Shown: positions 1 to 8,396 of the stretch, in pieces | How the letters are laid out: each line of letters opens with the position of its first letter | How positions within the stretch are numbered: the first letter of the stretch is position 1 | Origin: Desulfobulbaceae bacterium | GTDB lineage: Bacteria > Desulfobacterota > Desulfobulbia > Desulfobulbales > Desulfobulbaceae | Assembly: GCA_015484845.1 (NCBI GenBank) | Contig: WFUT01000041.1 | Location: forward strand, 1 to 52,803 | Direction: 5' to 3' | Length of the DNA: 52,803 bases | Notes under the pieces: model-generated | Told to the model about the DNA's origin: nothing | Databases searched by the model: none | The model's input: the letters and a program-made list of their open reading frames with translations, nothing else | Made by a program: the position numbers and the translations under genes

Positions 1-64
1 ATTGCTGAAATGCTGCAGCGCCAGGGCCGGGATCCCGGCCCTGGCGCTGCAGCATTTCAGCAAT
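1..64. repeat. 64-bp perfect palindrome at the window edge
   Basis: Bases 1-64 equal their own reverse complement exactly, centred on CCGGGATCCCGG. The right arm (33-64) is the natural coding sequence of the dehydratase gene; the left arm mirrors it. A 64-bp perfect inverted duplication with no loop inside a coding region, exactly at the window edge, is most simply a fold-back assembly or amplification artefact at a contig end, though a real inverted repeat cannot be excluded. Confidence 0.95.
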
Positions 65-277
65 GAGCAGGGCCCCGGCCTGGAACACGGCCTCGCAGAG
101 CAGCACCCCGGGCATGATGGGATGGCCCGGGTAATGGCCGCGAAAGAGATCCAGGTCAGCGGGGATCGTCTTTTCAGCCCTGATCCGCTCCTCCCCAAGC
201 TCCAGGACCCGGTCCAGCCAGAGAAAGGGCGGCCGGTGCGGGATGCGGGCAAGGATCTCCTCGGATACCCGGGTCAT
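1..277 (-). CDS. FabZ/FabA-like 3-hydroxyacyl-ACP dehydratase, cut by the window edge
   Basis: Partial gene; only the N-terminal part is present and no stop is reached. The start ATG overlaps the stop of the ketoreductase gene (TGATG), indicating translational coupling. The protein opens with the hotdog-fold signature: IPHRPPFLWLDRV near residues 12-23, then GHYPGHPIMPG with the candidate catalytic His48, and LLCEA with Glu62, matching the His/Glu pair of FabZ. It should dehydrate 3-hydroxyacyl-ACP made by the neighbouring ketosynthase and ketoreductase. Residues encoded left of about base 33 are unreliable because the DNA there is the mirror arm of a perfect palindrome. The Cys before Glu62 and the operon context suggest a pathway-specific enzyme rather than the housekeeping FabZ, but that is inference. 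Confidence 0.8.
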   Translation of the reverse strand, partial: MTRVSEEILARIPHRPPFLWLDRVLELGEERIRAEKTIPADLDLFRGHYPGHPIMPGVLLCEAVFQAGALLIAEMLQRQGRDPGPGAAAFQQ

Positions 278-1017
278 CACAAGCCCCCGGTGATCTCCAG
301 CACCGAGCCGGTGATGTAGGCGGCGCCGGGTCCGGCCAGGAAGAGCACGGCCTCGGCCACCTCGTCGGGCCGGCCGAAGCGGCGCATGGGCACGAGTTTC
401 CTGTACTCCTTCACCTGCGCTTCGCCCAGGCCCTCCAGGAAGTCGGTATCGATGAAACCCGGCGAGACGCAGTTGACCGTGATGCCGCGCCTGGCCACCT
501 CCCTGGCCAGGGACTTCATCATCCCTACCTGGCCTGCCTTGGAGGCCGCGTAGTTGGCCTGGCCCGCAAACCCCATGTGGGCCATGGGCGAGGTGATGAA
601 CAGGATGCGGCCATAGCGCTGCTTGAGCATCAGGGGTACGGCAAAGCGGCTCATGTGGTAGCCGCCGGTGAGGTTGACATCCAGGACTCGCTGCCAGTCC
701 GACGGGGCGAGCAGGGCCAGGACACCGTCCCGCCGGATGCCGGCATTGTTGACCAGGATATCGAGCGTCTCGTGCCGCTCTTCGACATCCTGGTAAAAAC
801 GCTGCACGGCCTGGTAATCACTCACGTCCAGGGCGTGCAGCTCCAGCCGGTCACCATGCCCGGCGCAATACCGGCGGCACTCTTCGGCCCCCTCCCGGTT
901 GCCACCGTAGATCCCGATCACCAGGGCGCCCGCCTCGAGCAGGGCCCGGGTAATGGCCCGGCCGATGCCACGGGTGGCGCCGGTGACAATGGCCTTTTTT
1001 CCGTTGAAATCCCTCAT
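277..1017 (-). CDS. FabG-like 3-oxoacyl-ACP reductase (SDR family)
   Basis: A 246-residue short-chain dehydrogenase/reductase. It has the cofactor motif TGATRGIG at residues 12-19, the NNAG motif at 90-93, Asn115, Ser143, and the YAASK box with Tyr156 and Lys160; Ser-Tyr spacing is 13 as in FabG. It ends ITGSVLEITGGL, typical of FabG. The likely reaction is NADPH-dependent reduction of 3-oxoacyl-ACP to 3-hydroxyacyl-ACP in the cytoplasm. I chose the ATG before RDFNGKK because GAGAGAG sits just upstream and the SDR fold begins there; the reading frame is open 26 codons further upstream, but without sequence resembling the family. The gene overlaps the dehydratase start downstream, and follows a CrtI-like oxidoreductase by about 86 bases. 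Confidence 0.9.
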   Translation of the reverse strand: MRDFNGKKAIVTGATRGIGRAITRALLEAGALVIGIYGGNREGAEECRRYCAGHGDRLELHALDVSDYQAVQRFYQDVEERHETLDILVNNAGIRRDGVLALLAPSDWQRVLDVNLTGGYHMSRFAVPLMLKQRYGRILFITSPMAHMGFAGQANYAASKAGQVGMMKSLAREVARRGITVNCVSPGFIDTDFLEGLGEAQVKEYRKLVPMRRFGRPDEVAEAVLFLAGPGAAYITGSVLEITGGL

Positions 1018-1103
1018 CGACTCTCTCTCGAATAAACCGAACCGGCCGGACCAGGTTGCCGGCGCTGAACCCCGGGCTTCACACCCGATACCCAAAACCC
1101 TCT

Positions 1104-2510
1104 TCAGCTCCGCAGGTGCGCATCCACGTCATTGGCCACGATGACACCGTAGTTGATGGCCCCGAGCCAGCCGCTCATGATGATCCCCACCGAGCCGACG
1201 TGGAACAGGCCCGCCACCTCGCGGAAGATGGAGCGCGAGATGTCCAGCCCCTCGAACTTGGTGCCGAACGAGGTGCCACGGGTGTGCAGGGTATAGCGGT
1301 GAAAGGTCTTTGGTGTTGCCGACTCGATGGTGTCGATCTTGTCCCGGATCCCGGGGATGTAGCGCTCCAGGTCGTCCAGGCAGCGCTCCACCATGGCCTC
1401 CTTGGCCCGGGCGTACTCCTCTCCCTCCAGGGTGGCCCAGTCCCCGTAGTTGGCGTTCATGGAGGCGACAACCGTGTAGTCGGGACGCTGCGGCCTGGTC
1501 TTGGGGTAGTAGACCGAGAAGGTCCGGCTCCTGGTCTCCATGTCCCGCATCTCCTCGGAGGAGAAGACCGGCGAGGTGGAGGTGAAGAGGAGATCGCCCA
1601 CGTCACCGAACGACTCGCCCCTGCGGATGCCGAGATAGACCTGGCAGCTCGAGTTGTTGACCTGGACCCGGTCGAATCCGGCCAGGAAGTCGTCGGAAAA
1701 GGCGTCCCGGCCGGCCAGGTTGTCGATGGTGTTGGTGATGCCGGCATTGGAGACCACGGCCGGGGCCGCGATCACCCGCTCGCCCACGGCCACGCCCCGG
1801 GTCCGGCCCTGCTCGATGACGATCCGGTCGACCCGGGCCGAGGTGACGATGGTGACGCCGTTCTTCTGCAGCTCGTCGGCCATCATGCCAATCAACCGGT
1901 CGGTACCGCCCTGAAAGGTGTAGACCCCCCGGTTCATGAAGTTGGAAAACACGATGCCGTAGGTGATGGCCGGGTCGTCCAGGGTGGAGCCGTTGGCATA
2001 GGTGATGGGCTCCATGAGCAGCCGGTGCACGTCGCTGCGGCCGGGAAAGAACTCCTCGAACAGCTCGCGGGTGGTCATGGTCCGGTCGTCGTAGAAGTTC
2101 ATCCCGGCCACGGTGGCAAAGAACCGCTCCACAGTGGCCGGGTCAACGCCAAAACTCCGGTCCAGGATGCGGACAAAATCGTCGCGGCTGAAGGTGGTGG
2201 TCAGCGAGAACTGGGGGTTGTCGAACACGATGTTGGGAAGCTGGACAATGGCATCACGGATCTCGCGCGTCCAGTACTTGCGGCAGGTCTTGACCATGCC
2301 GTAGGGAAAGCCGTGCAGGGAGACATCAAAGATATGGCCGTTGCGCGTGAACCAGGTGGCCAGGCCGCCCAGGCGATGGTGATGCTCCAGGAGCAGGACC
2401 CGGTGTCCTGCCCGGGCCAGGCGGTTGGCACAGGTAAGGCCGCCCAGGCCGGAACCGACCACGATAACGTCGTAGCGGTCGCTGACCTTGTCCAGGGGTG
2501 TAAACGCCAT
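1104..2510 (-). CDS. CrtI/phytoene desaturase-like FAD-dependent oxidoreductase (second copy)
   Basis: A 468-residue flavoprotein. A Rossmann dinucleotide-binding motif VVGSGLGGLTCANRLARAG lies near residues 17-36 with the acidic strand end LLLEHHHRLGG after it, as in phytoene desaturases, carotenoid isomerases and retinol saturases. The C-terminus has GLFHVGSVGIIMSGWLGAI, resembling the FAD-contact segment of that superfamily. It is only distantly similar to the adjacent flavoprotein by eye and is not a recent tandem duplicate. In an operon with acyl carrier protein and ketosynthase, the substrate is more likely a conjugated acyl chain than a carotenoid; no phytoene synthase or other carotenoid gene is nearby. 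Desaturation, saturation and cis-trans isomerisation cannot be told apart from sequence. The start ATG is preceded by GAGAG. Confidence 0.85.
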   Translation of the reverse strand: MAFTPLDKVSDRYDVIVVGSGLGGLTCANRLARAGHRVLLLEHHHRLGGLATWFTRNGHIFDVSLHGFPYGMVKTCRKYWTREIRDAIVQLPNIVFDNPQFSLTTTFSRDDFVRILDRSFGVDPATVERFFATVAGMNFYDDRTMTTRELFEEFFPGRSDVHRLLMEPITYANGSTLDDPAITYGIVFSNFMNRGVYTFQGGTDRLIGMMADELQKNGVTIVTSARVDRIVIEQGRTRGVAVGERVIAAPAVVSNAGITNTIDNLAGRDAFSDDFLAGFDRVQVNNSSCQVYLGIRRGESFGDVGDLLFTSTSPVFSSEEMRDMETRSRTFSVYYPKTRPQRPDYTVVASMNANYGDWATLEGEEYARAKEAMVERCLDDLERYIPGIRDKIDTIESATPKTFHRYTLHTRGTSFGTKFEGLDISRSIFREVAGLFHVGSVGIIMSGWLGAINYGVIVANDVDAHLRS

Positions 2511-2638
2511 GGTACTCTCGGTTCGCCGGAGATGTGGTGCGGAGACGGACCGGCTCCGACGCTCTGCCGGCCTGTCCCCTGGTCGCGGGCCACCTCGGCA
2601 TGGCCCGACATCGCGGTCCGCTCACGAGCCGGTCGCGA

Positions 2639-4018
2639 TCATGATCCCAAAAGATGCTGATTGACGATGGTCACCCCGCTGAGCATGGCGCCGACAATGC
2701 CGAGGTAGCCCTGGTCGGTGCCGGCAATGAACAGGTTGGGCCAGGGGGTACGGCCGTCCCTGATCTTGCGGGGACTGCCATAGACCGCGCCCTCGGCCTT
2801 GGCGGTGAACCGCTCGATGGTCAGAGGGGTGAAGCTATCCTGATATACAATGTCCGCGGGAGAATTCCCAATGATTTTCCCTGCCGCGGCAAGGGATTTC
2901 GCCGACCAGCGCTCCTTGGCCCGCCGGTAGTCGTCATCCTCCAGCCGCTGCCAGAGTTCGTAATTGGCAGCGTTGGTCACCCGCACCTGGGCCGGATCGG
3001 CGGCCTCCAGGCCCTGGAAGTTGCCGGGAAAACAGATCACGCCCCAGGAGACATCGAGCAGGTCGTCCGGCCGCTGGTAGGAAAAGGTCGGCTCCAGGTT
3101 GTAGAAGAAGATGGTCCGGTCGTGGCGCAGCTCCGCCATGCTCCGGGCCGGCACCAGGGCGATGGTCTCCATGAAACTCATCCGGCCGGTGTGGGCCGCC
3201 ACGTCCAGGTCCCAGCCCGCGAGCCGGGCCGTGCCCGGGATCCCCACCGTGGAGAGGACCGCGTCGCCGCTGATCTCCTCGCCGTCGGCGAGGACCACGC
3301 CCGCCACCCGGTCGTGCCGGCGGATGATGGAGGCCACCGGGCTCTGAAACCGGATCTCGCCGTCAAAGCGCCTGAACTGGGCCACCAGCATGTCGAGGAA
3401 GTCGCGGATCGTGCCCTGGGGCCGGAAGAAGCCGTCCTGGAACACGGCCCGGAACATGATCACGAACTGGCCCAGGTCCATGTCATGCTCCTCGGCATTG
3501 CCATAGACCATGAGCGGCAGCAGGAGCATGTCCTCGAGCAGGGGTTCGGCCAGGATGGATGAGAGGAACTCCCGGGTCGAGCGCCAGGGCGCGGGCGCAA
3601 AGGGATCATAGGCGTCCACCGCGCGCACCAGCCTGGCAAAGCGGTCCATGCAGCCGGGAAAGGCGGCGGCGATCCCGGCCTCGAGCAGGGAGAAATCATT
3701 GCTGAAGGCGAGGCGGAGCTGGGGAAAGACGATCTCCGAGCCGATCTGCTCGTGGGTGACAAAGGCGCGCCGCGAGAGCTTGAGCTGGCGGAAGAGCCGG
3801 TTGAGCGGGGCCCGCTTGTCGCCAATGGCCGCGAAGTTGGTCATGGCGTGCAGGCCGGTCTCCAGGAGAACCCCCCTGCGGTGGTAGTAGGAGTTGAGAC
3901 CGCCGGCAACGGTGTGCTGTTCGAGGATAAGGGTCCTGCGGCCGAAACGGGCCGCGCGGATACCGGCGGCGAGCCCGGACAGGCCGCAACCGATGATGAT
4001 GAGCTGATAGTCAGCCAT
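2639..4018 (-). CDS. CrtI/phytoene desaturase-like FAD-dependent oxidoreductase (first copy)
   Basis: A 459-residue flavoprotein with an N-terminal dinucleotide-binding motif IIIGCGLSGLAAGIRAARFG (residues 7-26), followed by LILEQHTVAGGLNSYYHRRG, the layout of phytoene-desaturase-like NAD(P)/FAD oxidoreductases. The C-terminal NLFIAGTDQGYLGIVGAMLS closes the FAD site. It lies between the acyl carrier protein gene (about 68 bases upstream) and the second CrtI-like gene (about 128 bases downstream), all on the same strand. Presence of two divergent members in one operon suggests two redox or isomerisation steps on a polyene acyl chain. It has no signal peptide, so it should act on carrier-bound substrate in the cytoplasm. 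The ribosome-binding site is weak. The exact reaction is unknown. Confidence 0.85.
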   Translation of the reverse strand: MADYQLIIIGCGLSGLAAGIRAARFGRRTLILEQHTVAGGLNSYYHRRGVLLETGLHAMTNFAAIGDKRAPLNRLFRQLKLSRRAFVTHEQIGSEIVFPQLRLAFSNDFSLLEAGIAAAFPGCMDRFARLVRAVDAYDPFAPAPWRSTREFLSSILAEPLLEDMLLLPLMVYGNAEEHDMDLGQFVIMFRAVFQDGFFRPQGTIRDFLDMLVAQFRRFDGEIRFQSPVASIIRRHDRVAGVVLADGEEISGDAVLSTVGIPGTARLAGWDLDVAAHTGRMSFMETIALVPARSMAELRHDRTIFFYNLEPTFSYQRPDDLLDVSWGVICFPGNFQGLEAADPAQVRVTNAANYELWQRLEDDDYRRAKERWSAKSLAAAGKIIGNSPADIVYQDSFTPLTIERFTAKAEGAVYGSPRKIRDGRTPWPNLFIAGTDQGYLGIVGAMLSGVTIVNQHLLGS

Positions 4019-4086
4019 GCCTGGACCGGGCGGCTGCCCGAGGCGGCCGGAGCCGCCCGCAGCCTTGCGCGATCACGTCGCAGTGA

Positions 4087-4338
4087 TCAGGCGTCTTTGA
4101 GCCTGGGCTCGAGGTAGTTGACACAGGATGTCAGGGTGGCGAGCTGCGGATACTCCTCCTCCGGGATCTGCAGCTTGTAGCGCTTGCGCAGCTCCATGAC
4201 GATGTCGAGAAAATCCATGGAATCCAGGTCCAGCTGGTCACGCAGCGGCGCATCGGGGTCAAGCTGGTCGAACTCGGCCTCTTCGTCAATATCTTCAATT
4301 ATTTCAAGGATCATATCCTTGATTTCGTCCCGGGTCAT
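4087..4338 (-). CDS. acyl carrier protein of the lipid/polyketide-like operon
   Basis: An 83-residue acidic protein with the phosphopantetheine attachment motif LDLDSMDFLDIV; Ser40 is the expected modified residue. The remainder fits a four-helix carrier fold (MTRDEIKDMILEIIEDI at the start, YKLQIPEEEYPQL after the serine). AGAGGA stands five bases before the ATG. It is unlike the usual housekeeping AcpP, whose motif is normally DSLDTVELVMALE, so it is probably dedicated to the neighbouring ketosynthase, ketoreductase and dehydratase. A GC-rich inverted repeat occupies part of the 127-base gap to the upstream ketosynthase gene. Confidence 0.92.
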   Translation of the reverse strand: MTRDEIKDMILEIIEDIDEEAEFDQLDPDAPLRDQLDLDSMDFLDIVMELRKRYKLQIPEEEYPQLATLTSCVNYLEPRLKDA

Positions 4339-4396
4339 ACAGTCCTCTATACCATCTCGCGCGGCTGTCGCAGCACCATTTCATGCATCGCAATCA

Positions 4397-4420
4397 CCCC
4401 GGCCGGGGGCCGGGCCGGGG
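4397..4420. repeat. GC-rich inverted repeat between ketosynthase and ACP genes
   Basis: The arms CCCCGGCC and GGCCGGGG pair perfectly across an 8-base loop in the non-coding gap between the two genes. On the transcribed (minus) strand no U-run follows, so it is not a good intrinsic terminator. It could stabilise the mRNA end or set differential expression of the carrier protein, but no function is shown. Confidence 0.5.
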
Positions 4421-4465
4421 GAACACCAGAATATTGCAAAATCGTCTAACGTAGCATAGCTTTTC

Positions 4466-5719
4466 TTACTTTGCCACAAATCTCTGCACAATAACAACAG
4501 AATTGATGCCGACCATGCCAAAGGAGTTGTTGAGGATCGTCTCCACCCGCTCCATGCGGCGGGGCGTGCCGATCACCAGGCCCGGCAGCGCGCAGTCGGG
4601 ATCAAGATGATCGATGTTGATGGTCGGGTGGACCAGGTTGTCGGTGAAGGAGGGCAGGTTGCCGGCCAGCTCCAGCACGCCGGCCGCGCCCATGGCATGG
4701 CCGATCAGGGACTTGGTGTTGTTGACAGCGGTCTGCGGACAGTCGGCGAACAGCTCGCGGATGCCGCGGCACTCCTCGACATCGCCCTGGCGGGTGCCGG
4801 TGGCGTGGGTATTGAGGATGGAGATGTCGGCCGGCGCAAGCGAGGCCCGCTCCAGGGCCATGCGCATGCACTCGGTCTGGCGGGGGCCATGGGGAAGGAC
4901 GAAATCGCGGGCATCGGAGTTCATGGAGTAGCCAACGATCTCGCCGTAGATCCGGGCGCCGCGGTCCAGGGCGCGGTCGAGCCGCTCCAGGGTGAAGACG
5001 CAGCCGCCCTCCGAGATGACGATGCCGTTGCGGTCCCTGTCCAGGGGCCGGCTGGCGCGGGTCGGGTCCGGGTGTTCGGCCAGGGCGCCCTGGGCGCGGA
5101 AACTGGCAAAGATGCCAAACGAGCCCACGCACTCGGAGATACCGCCGCAAAGCGCCAGGTCCACCTCGCCCAGGCGCAGCATCTGGCAGCCCTGGATCAG
5201 GGCCGCGTTGCCGGCGGCGCAGGCCGCACCCACCGAGTAGTGGGGCCCGGTGATCCCGAGGTTCATGGTGATCTCGCCGGCAGGGTTGTTGAGCACGGTG
5301 CGGGGATTGTGGTGGTGGGTCCAATAGTCGACGTTGTAGTCGAACCGGGAGATGTTGTAGACCTCGTTCTCGGTCTCCACGGTGCCATGCTCGGTAAGGC
5401 CGATATAGACCCCGGTCCGGGCCCGGTCGTAGCCGGAAAAATCGATGCCCGCATCCAGCAGGGCCTCGTTGGCGCAGTAGACACCGATGCAGCCGGCCCG
5501 GGTACCGCGCTTGTTCTCTTTTTTCTTGCGGTACCTGGTCTCGGCAAAATCGCAGATCCCGGCCGGCGCCGTGCCCATGTAGCGCAGCTCGATGGTGGAG
5601 ATACCGCTTTCACCGGCCAGGAGCCGGCGCCGGAACTCGGCGAGATCATTGGCGCCGCCGGGCGCGGTCAGGCCAACGCCGGTGATGACGATCCGTTCTC
5701 TTGGCAGAGTCTGCATCAT
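4466..5719 (-). CDS. beta-ketoacyl-ACP synthase (FabF-like)
   Basis: A 417-residue thiolase-fold condensing enzyme with the complete Cys-His-His catalytic set: Cys167 in SVGAACAAGN, His305 in NTHATGT and His341 in KSLIGHAMGAAG, very close to the positions in FabF. It should condense acyl and malonyl units on the downstream carrier protein. The ATG ATG pair at 5714-5719 has GGGAGAAGG directly upstream and follows the alaS stop by 16 bases; an earlier in-frame ATG at 5761 would overlap alaS and lacks a ribosome-binding site. A Lys/Arg-rich stretch (RYRKKKENKRGTR, residues 62-74) and the HHH run near residue 136 are unlike housekeeping FabF, suggesting a specialised branch such as those in polyene or ladderane-like clusters. 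Confidence 0.9.
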   Translation of the reverse strand: MMQTLPRERIVITGVGLTAPGGANDLAEFRRRLLAGESGISTIELRYMGTAPAGICDFAETRYRKKKENKRGTRAGCIGVYCANEALLDAGIDFSGYDRARTGVYIGLTEHGTVETENEVYNISRFDYNVDYWTHHHNPRTVLNNPAGEITMNLGITGPHYSVGAACAAGNAALIQGCQMLRLGEVDLALCGGISECVGSFGIFASFRAQGALAEHPDPTRASRPLDRDRNGIVISEGGCVFTLERLDRALDRGARIYGEIVGYSMNSDARDFVLPHGPRQTECMRMALERASLAPADISILNTHATGTRQGDVEECRGIRELFADCPQTAVNNTKSLIGHAMGAAGVLELAGNLPSFTDNLVHPTINIDHLDPDCALPGLVIGTPRRMERVETILNNSFGMVGINSVVIVQRFVAK

Positions 5720-5735
5720 ACCTTCTCCCGGCCCC

Positions 5736-8390
5736 TCATCCGGCCAGCAGTCGGCCGACAATCCCGGGCACGGCCGCCATGGCCTCGGGCAGCCTGTCGG
5801 CCATGGGACCGCCGGCCTGGGCCATGTCCGGCCTGCCGCCGCCCTTGCCGCCGACCAGGGCCGCCACCTGGCGGACCACGTCGCCGGCCCTGATCCGGTC
5901 GGTGAGATCCCTGCTCACCAGGGCGAGCAGGGCCGCCTTGCCCTTGAACTCGCCGCCCAGGACCGCAACGCCGCTGCCCATCCGGTCCCGCACCCTGTCC
6001 CCCACCTCGCGCAGGGTTTTGGGCGAGTCCAGGGCAACCGTGCCGGCAATGACCCGCACGCCGTCGACCTCGGTGGCGCCGGCCAGCAACTGGTCAAGAT
6101 CCGAGAGGGCCATGGCCGCACCCAGTTGGGCGATCTCGCCCTCCAGCTCCTTCTGTCGCCGCAGCAGGGCCCGTACTTTCTGCGCAGCGTCGGCCAGGGG
6201 TCCGGAGAGGACCTCGCTCACCGCGTCCGCCTGGCGGGCCAGCTCCTGGACCCAGGCAACGGCCGCCTCGCCGGTCACGGCCTCGATGCGGCGCACGCCG
6301 GCGGCTATGCCGCTCTCGGAGACGATCTTGAAAAACCCGATATCCCCTGTGGCCGCGGTATGGGTACCGCCGCAGAGTTCCTTGCTGAACCCTTCGATGC
6401 TCACCACCCGCACCCGGTCGCCATACTTCTCGCCGAACAGGGCCGTGGCCCCCTCGGCCATGGCCTGCTCCCGGTCGAGGACCGCGGTCTCGACCCTGGT
6501 GTTGCGCCTGATCTCCCGGTTGACCAACTGCTCGATGGCCGTGATCTCCTCCGGGGTGAGCGGCGAGAAATGGGTGAAGTCAAAGCGCAGCCGGCCGTGC
6601 TCCACCAGGGAACCGGCCTGCTTGACATGATCGCCCAGGACCTGCCGCATGGCCGCATGCAGGAGATGGGTCGCGGTATGGTTCAGGGCCGTGGCCCGGC
6701 GCCGGCTCTCGGCCACGGCCAGTTCCACCTCCTGGCCCGTCCGCAGCCGGCCCTCGACCAGCACGCCCTCGTGCAGGACCAAGCCGTCGGCCACGCTCCT
6801 GGTCTCCTCGACGCTGAAGCGCCCGCCCGGCCAGCGGATCTCGCCCCGGTCGCCGACCTGGCCGCCGGACTCGGCATAAAACGGTGTCCGGGGACAGAAG
6901 AGACGCAGCCGCTGGCCCGTCCCCTCGGCCTCCGCCACCAGGTCGCCCCCGGCATCGATGATGCCCTCGACCGTGGAACGGTCCTGCAACCGGTCGTAGC
7001 CGGTGAACTCGGTCCGGCGTCCCTGTTCGAGCAGGGTGGCAACGCCGGCATCGAGGTGGTCGACATCGGTTCCCTTCCAGGACTTCCTGGACTGTTGCCG
7101 CTGTGCGGCCATGGCCTGTTCGAAACCGGCCTCGTCCAGGCCGATCTCCTGTTCCAGGCAGACATCCCGCACGATATCCACTGGAAAGCCATAGGTGTCG
7201 TAGAGCCTGAAGATGAAGTCACCGTCGATGACAAGCCGGTCGCCGCCCCGGCGCCGCAGCCGGTCGATCTCCTCGGAGAGCATGGCCAGGCCATGGTCCA
7301 GGGTCTCGCCGAACCGCTGCTCCTCGTTGGTCACCACCTTGGCCAGGAGCTCGCGGGCATCGGCGAGATGGGGATAGGCCTCCTGCATCCGGTCCACCAC
7401 CAGGGCGCAGACCGGGGCGAAGAAGGAGCCCAAGCCCAGGCTGCGGCCAAAGCGGATGGCCCGGCGCATGATCCGGCGCAGGACATAGCCGCGGCCCTCG
7501 TTGGAGGGCAGGACACCGTCGGCGACCAGGAAGGTGGTGGCCCGGGCGTGATCGGCAATAACCCGCATGGCCACGTCATCGGCAGGGCTTGCGTGGTAGG
7601 GCCTGCCGGAAAGGGTGGCGATGTGCTCGATGAGGGGGGCAAAGAGATCGCAGTCAAAGTTGTTCAGCTTGCCCTGCATGACCGCGGCGATCCGCTCCAG
7701 GCCCATGCCGGTGTCGATGGAGGGCTTGGGCAGCGGCGTCATGGTGCCGTCCTCGTCGCGGTAGAACTGCATGAAGACCAGGTTCCACAGCTCCAGGAAC
7801 CGGTCGCAGTCGCAGCCCACGGCACAGTCGGGCCGGCCGCAGCCGGCCTCCACGCCCTGGTCGATGTGGATCTCCGAGCAGGGACCGCAGGGCCCGGTGT
7901 CGCCCATGGCCCAGAAATTCTCCGATTCCCCGAGCCGCACGATCCGGCCCTCGGGCAGGGTCTCGACCTGCTCCCAGAGCGCGTAGGCCTCGTCGTCCTC
8001 CCGGAAAACCGAGACCCAGAGCTTCTCCGGGTCCAGGCCCAGCTCGACGGTCAGAAATTCCCAGGCAAACCCGATGGCCTCTTTTTTGAAATAGTCGCCA
8101 AAGGAAAAATTGCCCAACATCTCGAAAAAGGTATGGTGCCGGGCCGTATGGCCCACGTTTTCAAGGTCGTTGTGCTTGCCGCCGGCCCGGACGCAGCGCT
8201 GCGAGGAGGCGGCCCGCACGTAGTCCCGCTTCTCCTCGCCCATGAAGACCCGCTTGAACTGGACCATGCCGGCATTGGTGAAGAGCAGGGTGGGATCATC
8301 GTGGGGCACCAGGGAGGAGGACTCGACAATGGTGTGGCCACGGTCGGCAAAATACTGCAGAAAACGTTTTCGAATCTCGTCAGCTGTCAT
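5736..8390 (-). CDS. alaS: alanyl-tRNA synthetase
   Basis: An 884-residue class II synthetase, close to the usual 875-880. It starts MTADEIRKRFLQYFADRGHT and carries the motif-2 region FEMLGNFSFGDYFK, the editing-domain zinc motifs HTATHLLHAAM (near residue 570) and CGGTH (near residue 670), and a C-terminal glycine-rich segment GGKGGGRPDMAQAGG typical of the C-Ala/DHHA1 domain. It charges tRNA-Ala and clears mischarged Ser/Gly. Unusually, the specialised ketosynthase gene follows its stop codon by only 16 bases, so the whole lipid-like operon may be read through from this housekeeping gene. It follows the isochorismatase-like gene by 64 bases, a gap containing phased heptamer repeats. Confidence 0.97.
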   Translation of the reverse strand: MTADEIRKRFLQYFADRGHTIVESSSLVPHDDPTLLFTNAGMVQFKRVFMGEEKRDYVRAASSQRCVRAGGKHNDLENVGHTARHHTFFEMLGNFSFGDYFKKEAIGFAWEFLTVELGLDPEKLWVSVFREDDEAYALWEQVETLPEGRIVRLGESENFWAMGDTGPCGPCSEIHIDQGVEAGCGRPDCAVGCDCDRFLELWNLVFMQFYRDEDGTMTPLPKPSIDTGMGLERIAAVMQGKLNNFDCDLFAPLIEHIATLSGRPYHASPADDVAMRVIADHARATTFLVADGVLPSNEGRGYVLRRIMRRAIRFGRSLGLGSFFAPVCALVVDRMQEAYPHLADARELLAKVVTNEEQRFGETLDHGLAMLSEEIDRLRRRGGDRLVIDGDFIFRLYDTYGFPVDIVRDVCLEQEIGLDEAGFEQAMAAQRQQSRKSWKGTDVDHLDAGVATLLEQGRRTEFTGYDRLQDRSTVEGIIDAGGDLVAEAEGTGQRLRLFCPRTPFYAESGGQVGDRGEIRWPGGRFSVEETRSVADGLVLHEGVLVEGRLRTGQEVELAVAESRRRATALNHTATHLLHAAMRQVLGDHVKQAGSLVEHGRLRFDFTHFSPLTPEEITAIEQLVNREIRRNTRVETAVLDREQAMAEGATALFGEKYGDRVRVVSIEGFSKELCGGTHTAATGDIGFFKIVSESGIAAGVRRIEAVTGEAAVAWVQELARQADAVSEVLSGPLADAAQKVRALLRRQKELEGEIAQLGAAMALSDLDQLLAGATEVDGVRVIAGTVALDSPKTLREVGDRVRDRMGSGVAVLGGEFKGKAALLALVSRDLTDRIRAGDVVRQVAALVGGKGGGRPDMAQAGGPMADRLPEAMAAVPGIVGRLLAG

Positions 8391-8396
8391 GGGGAT

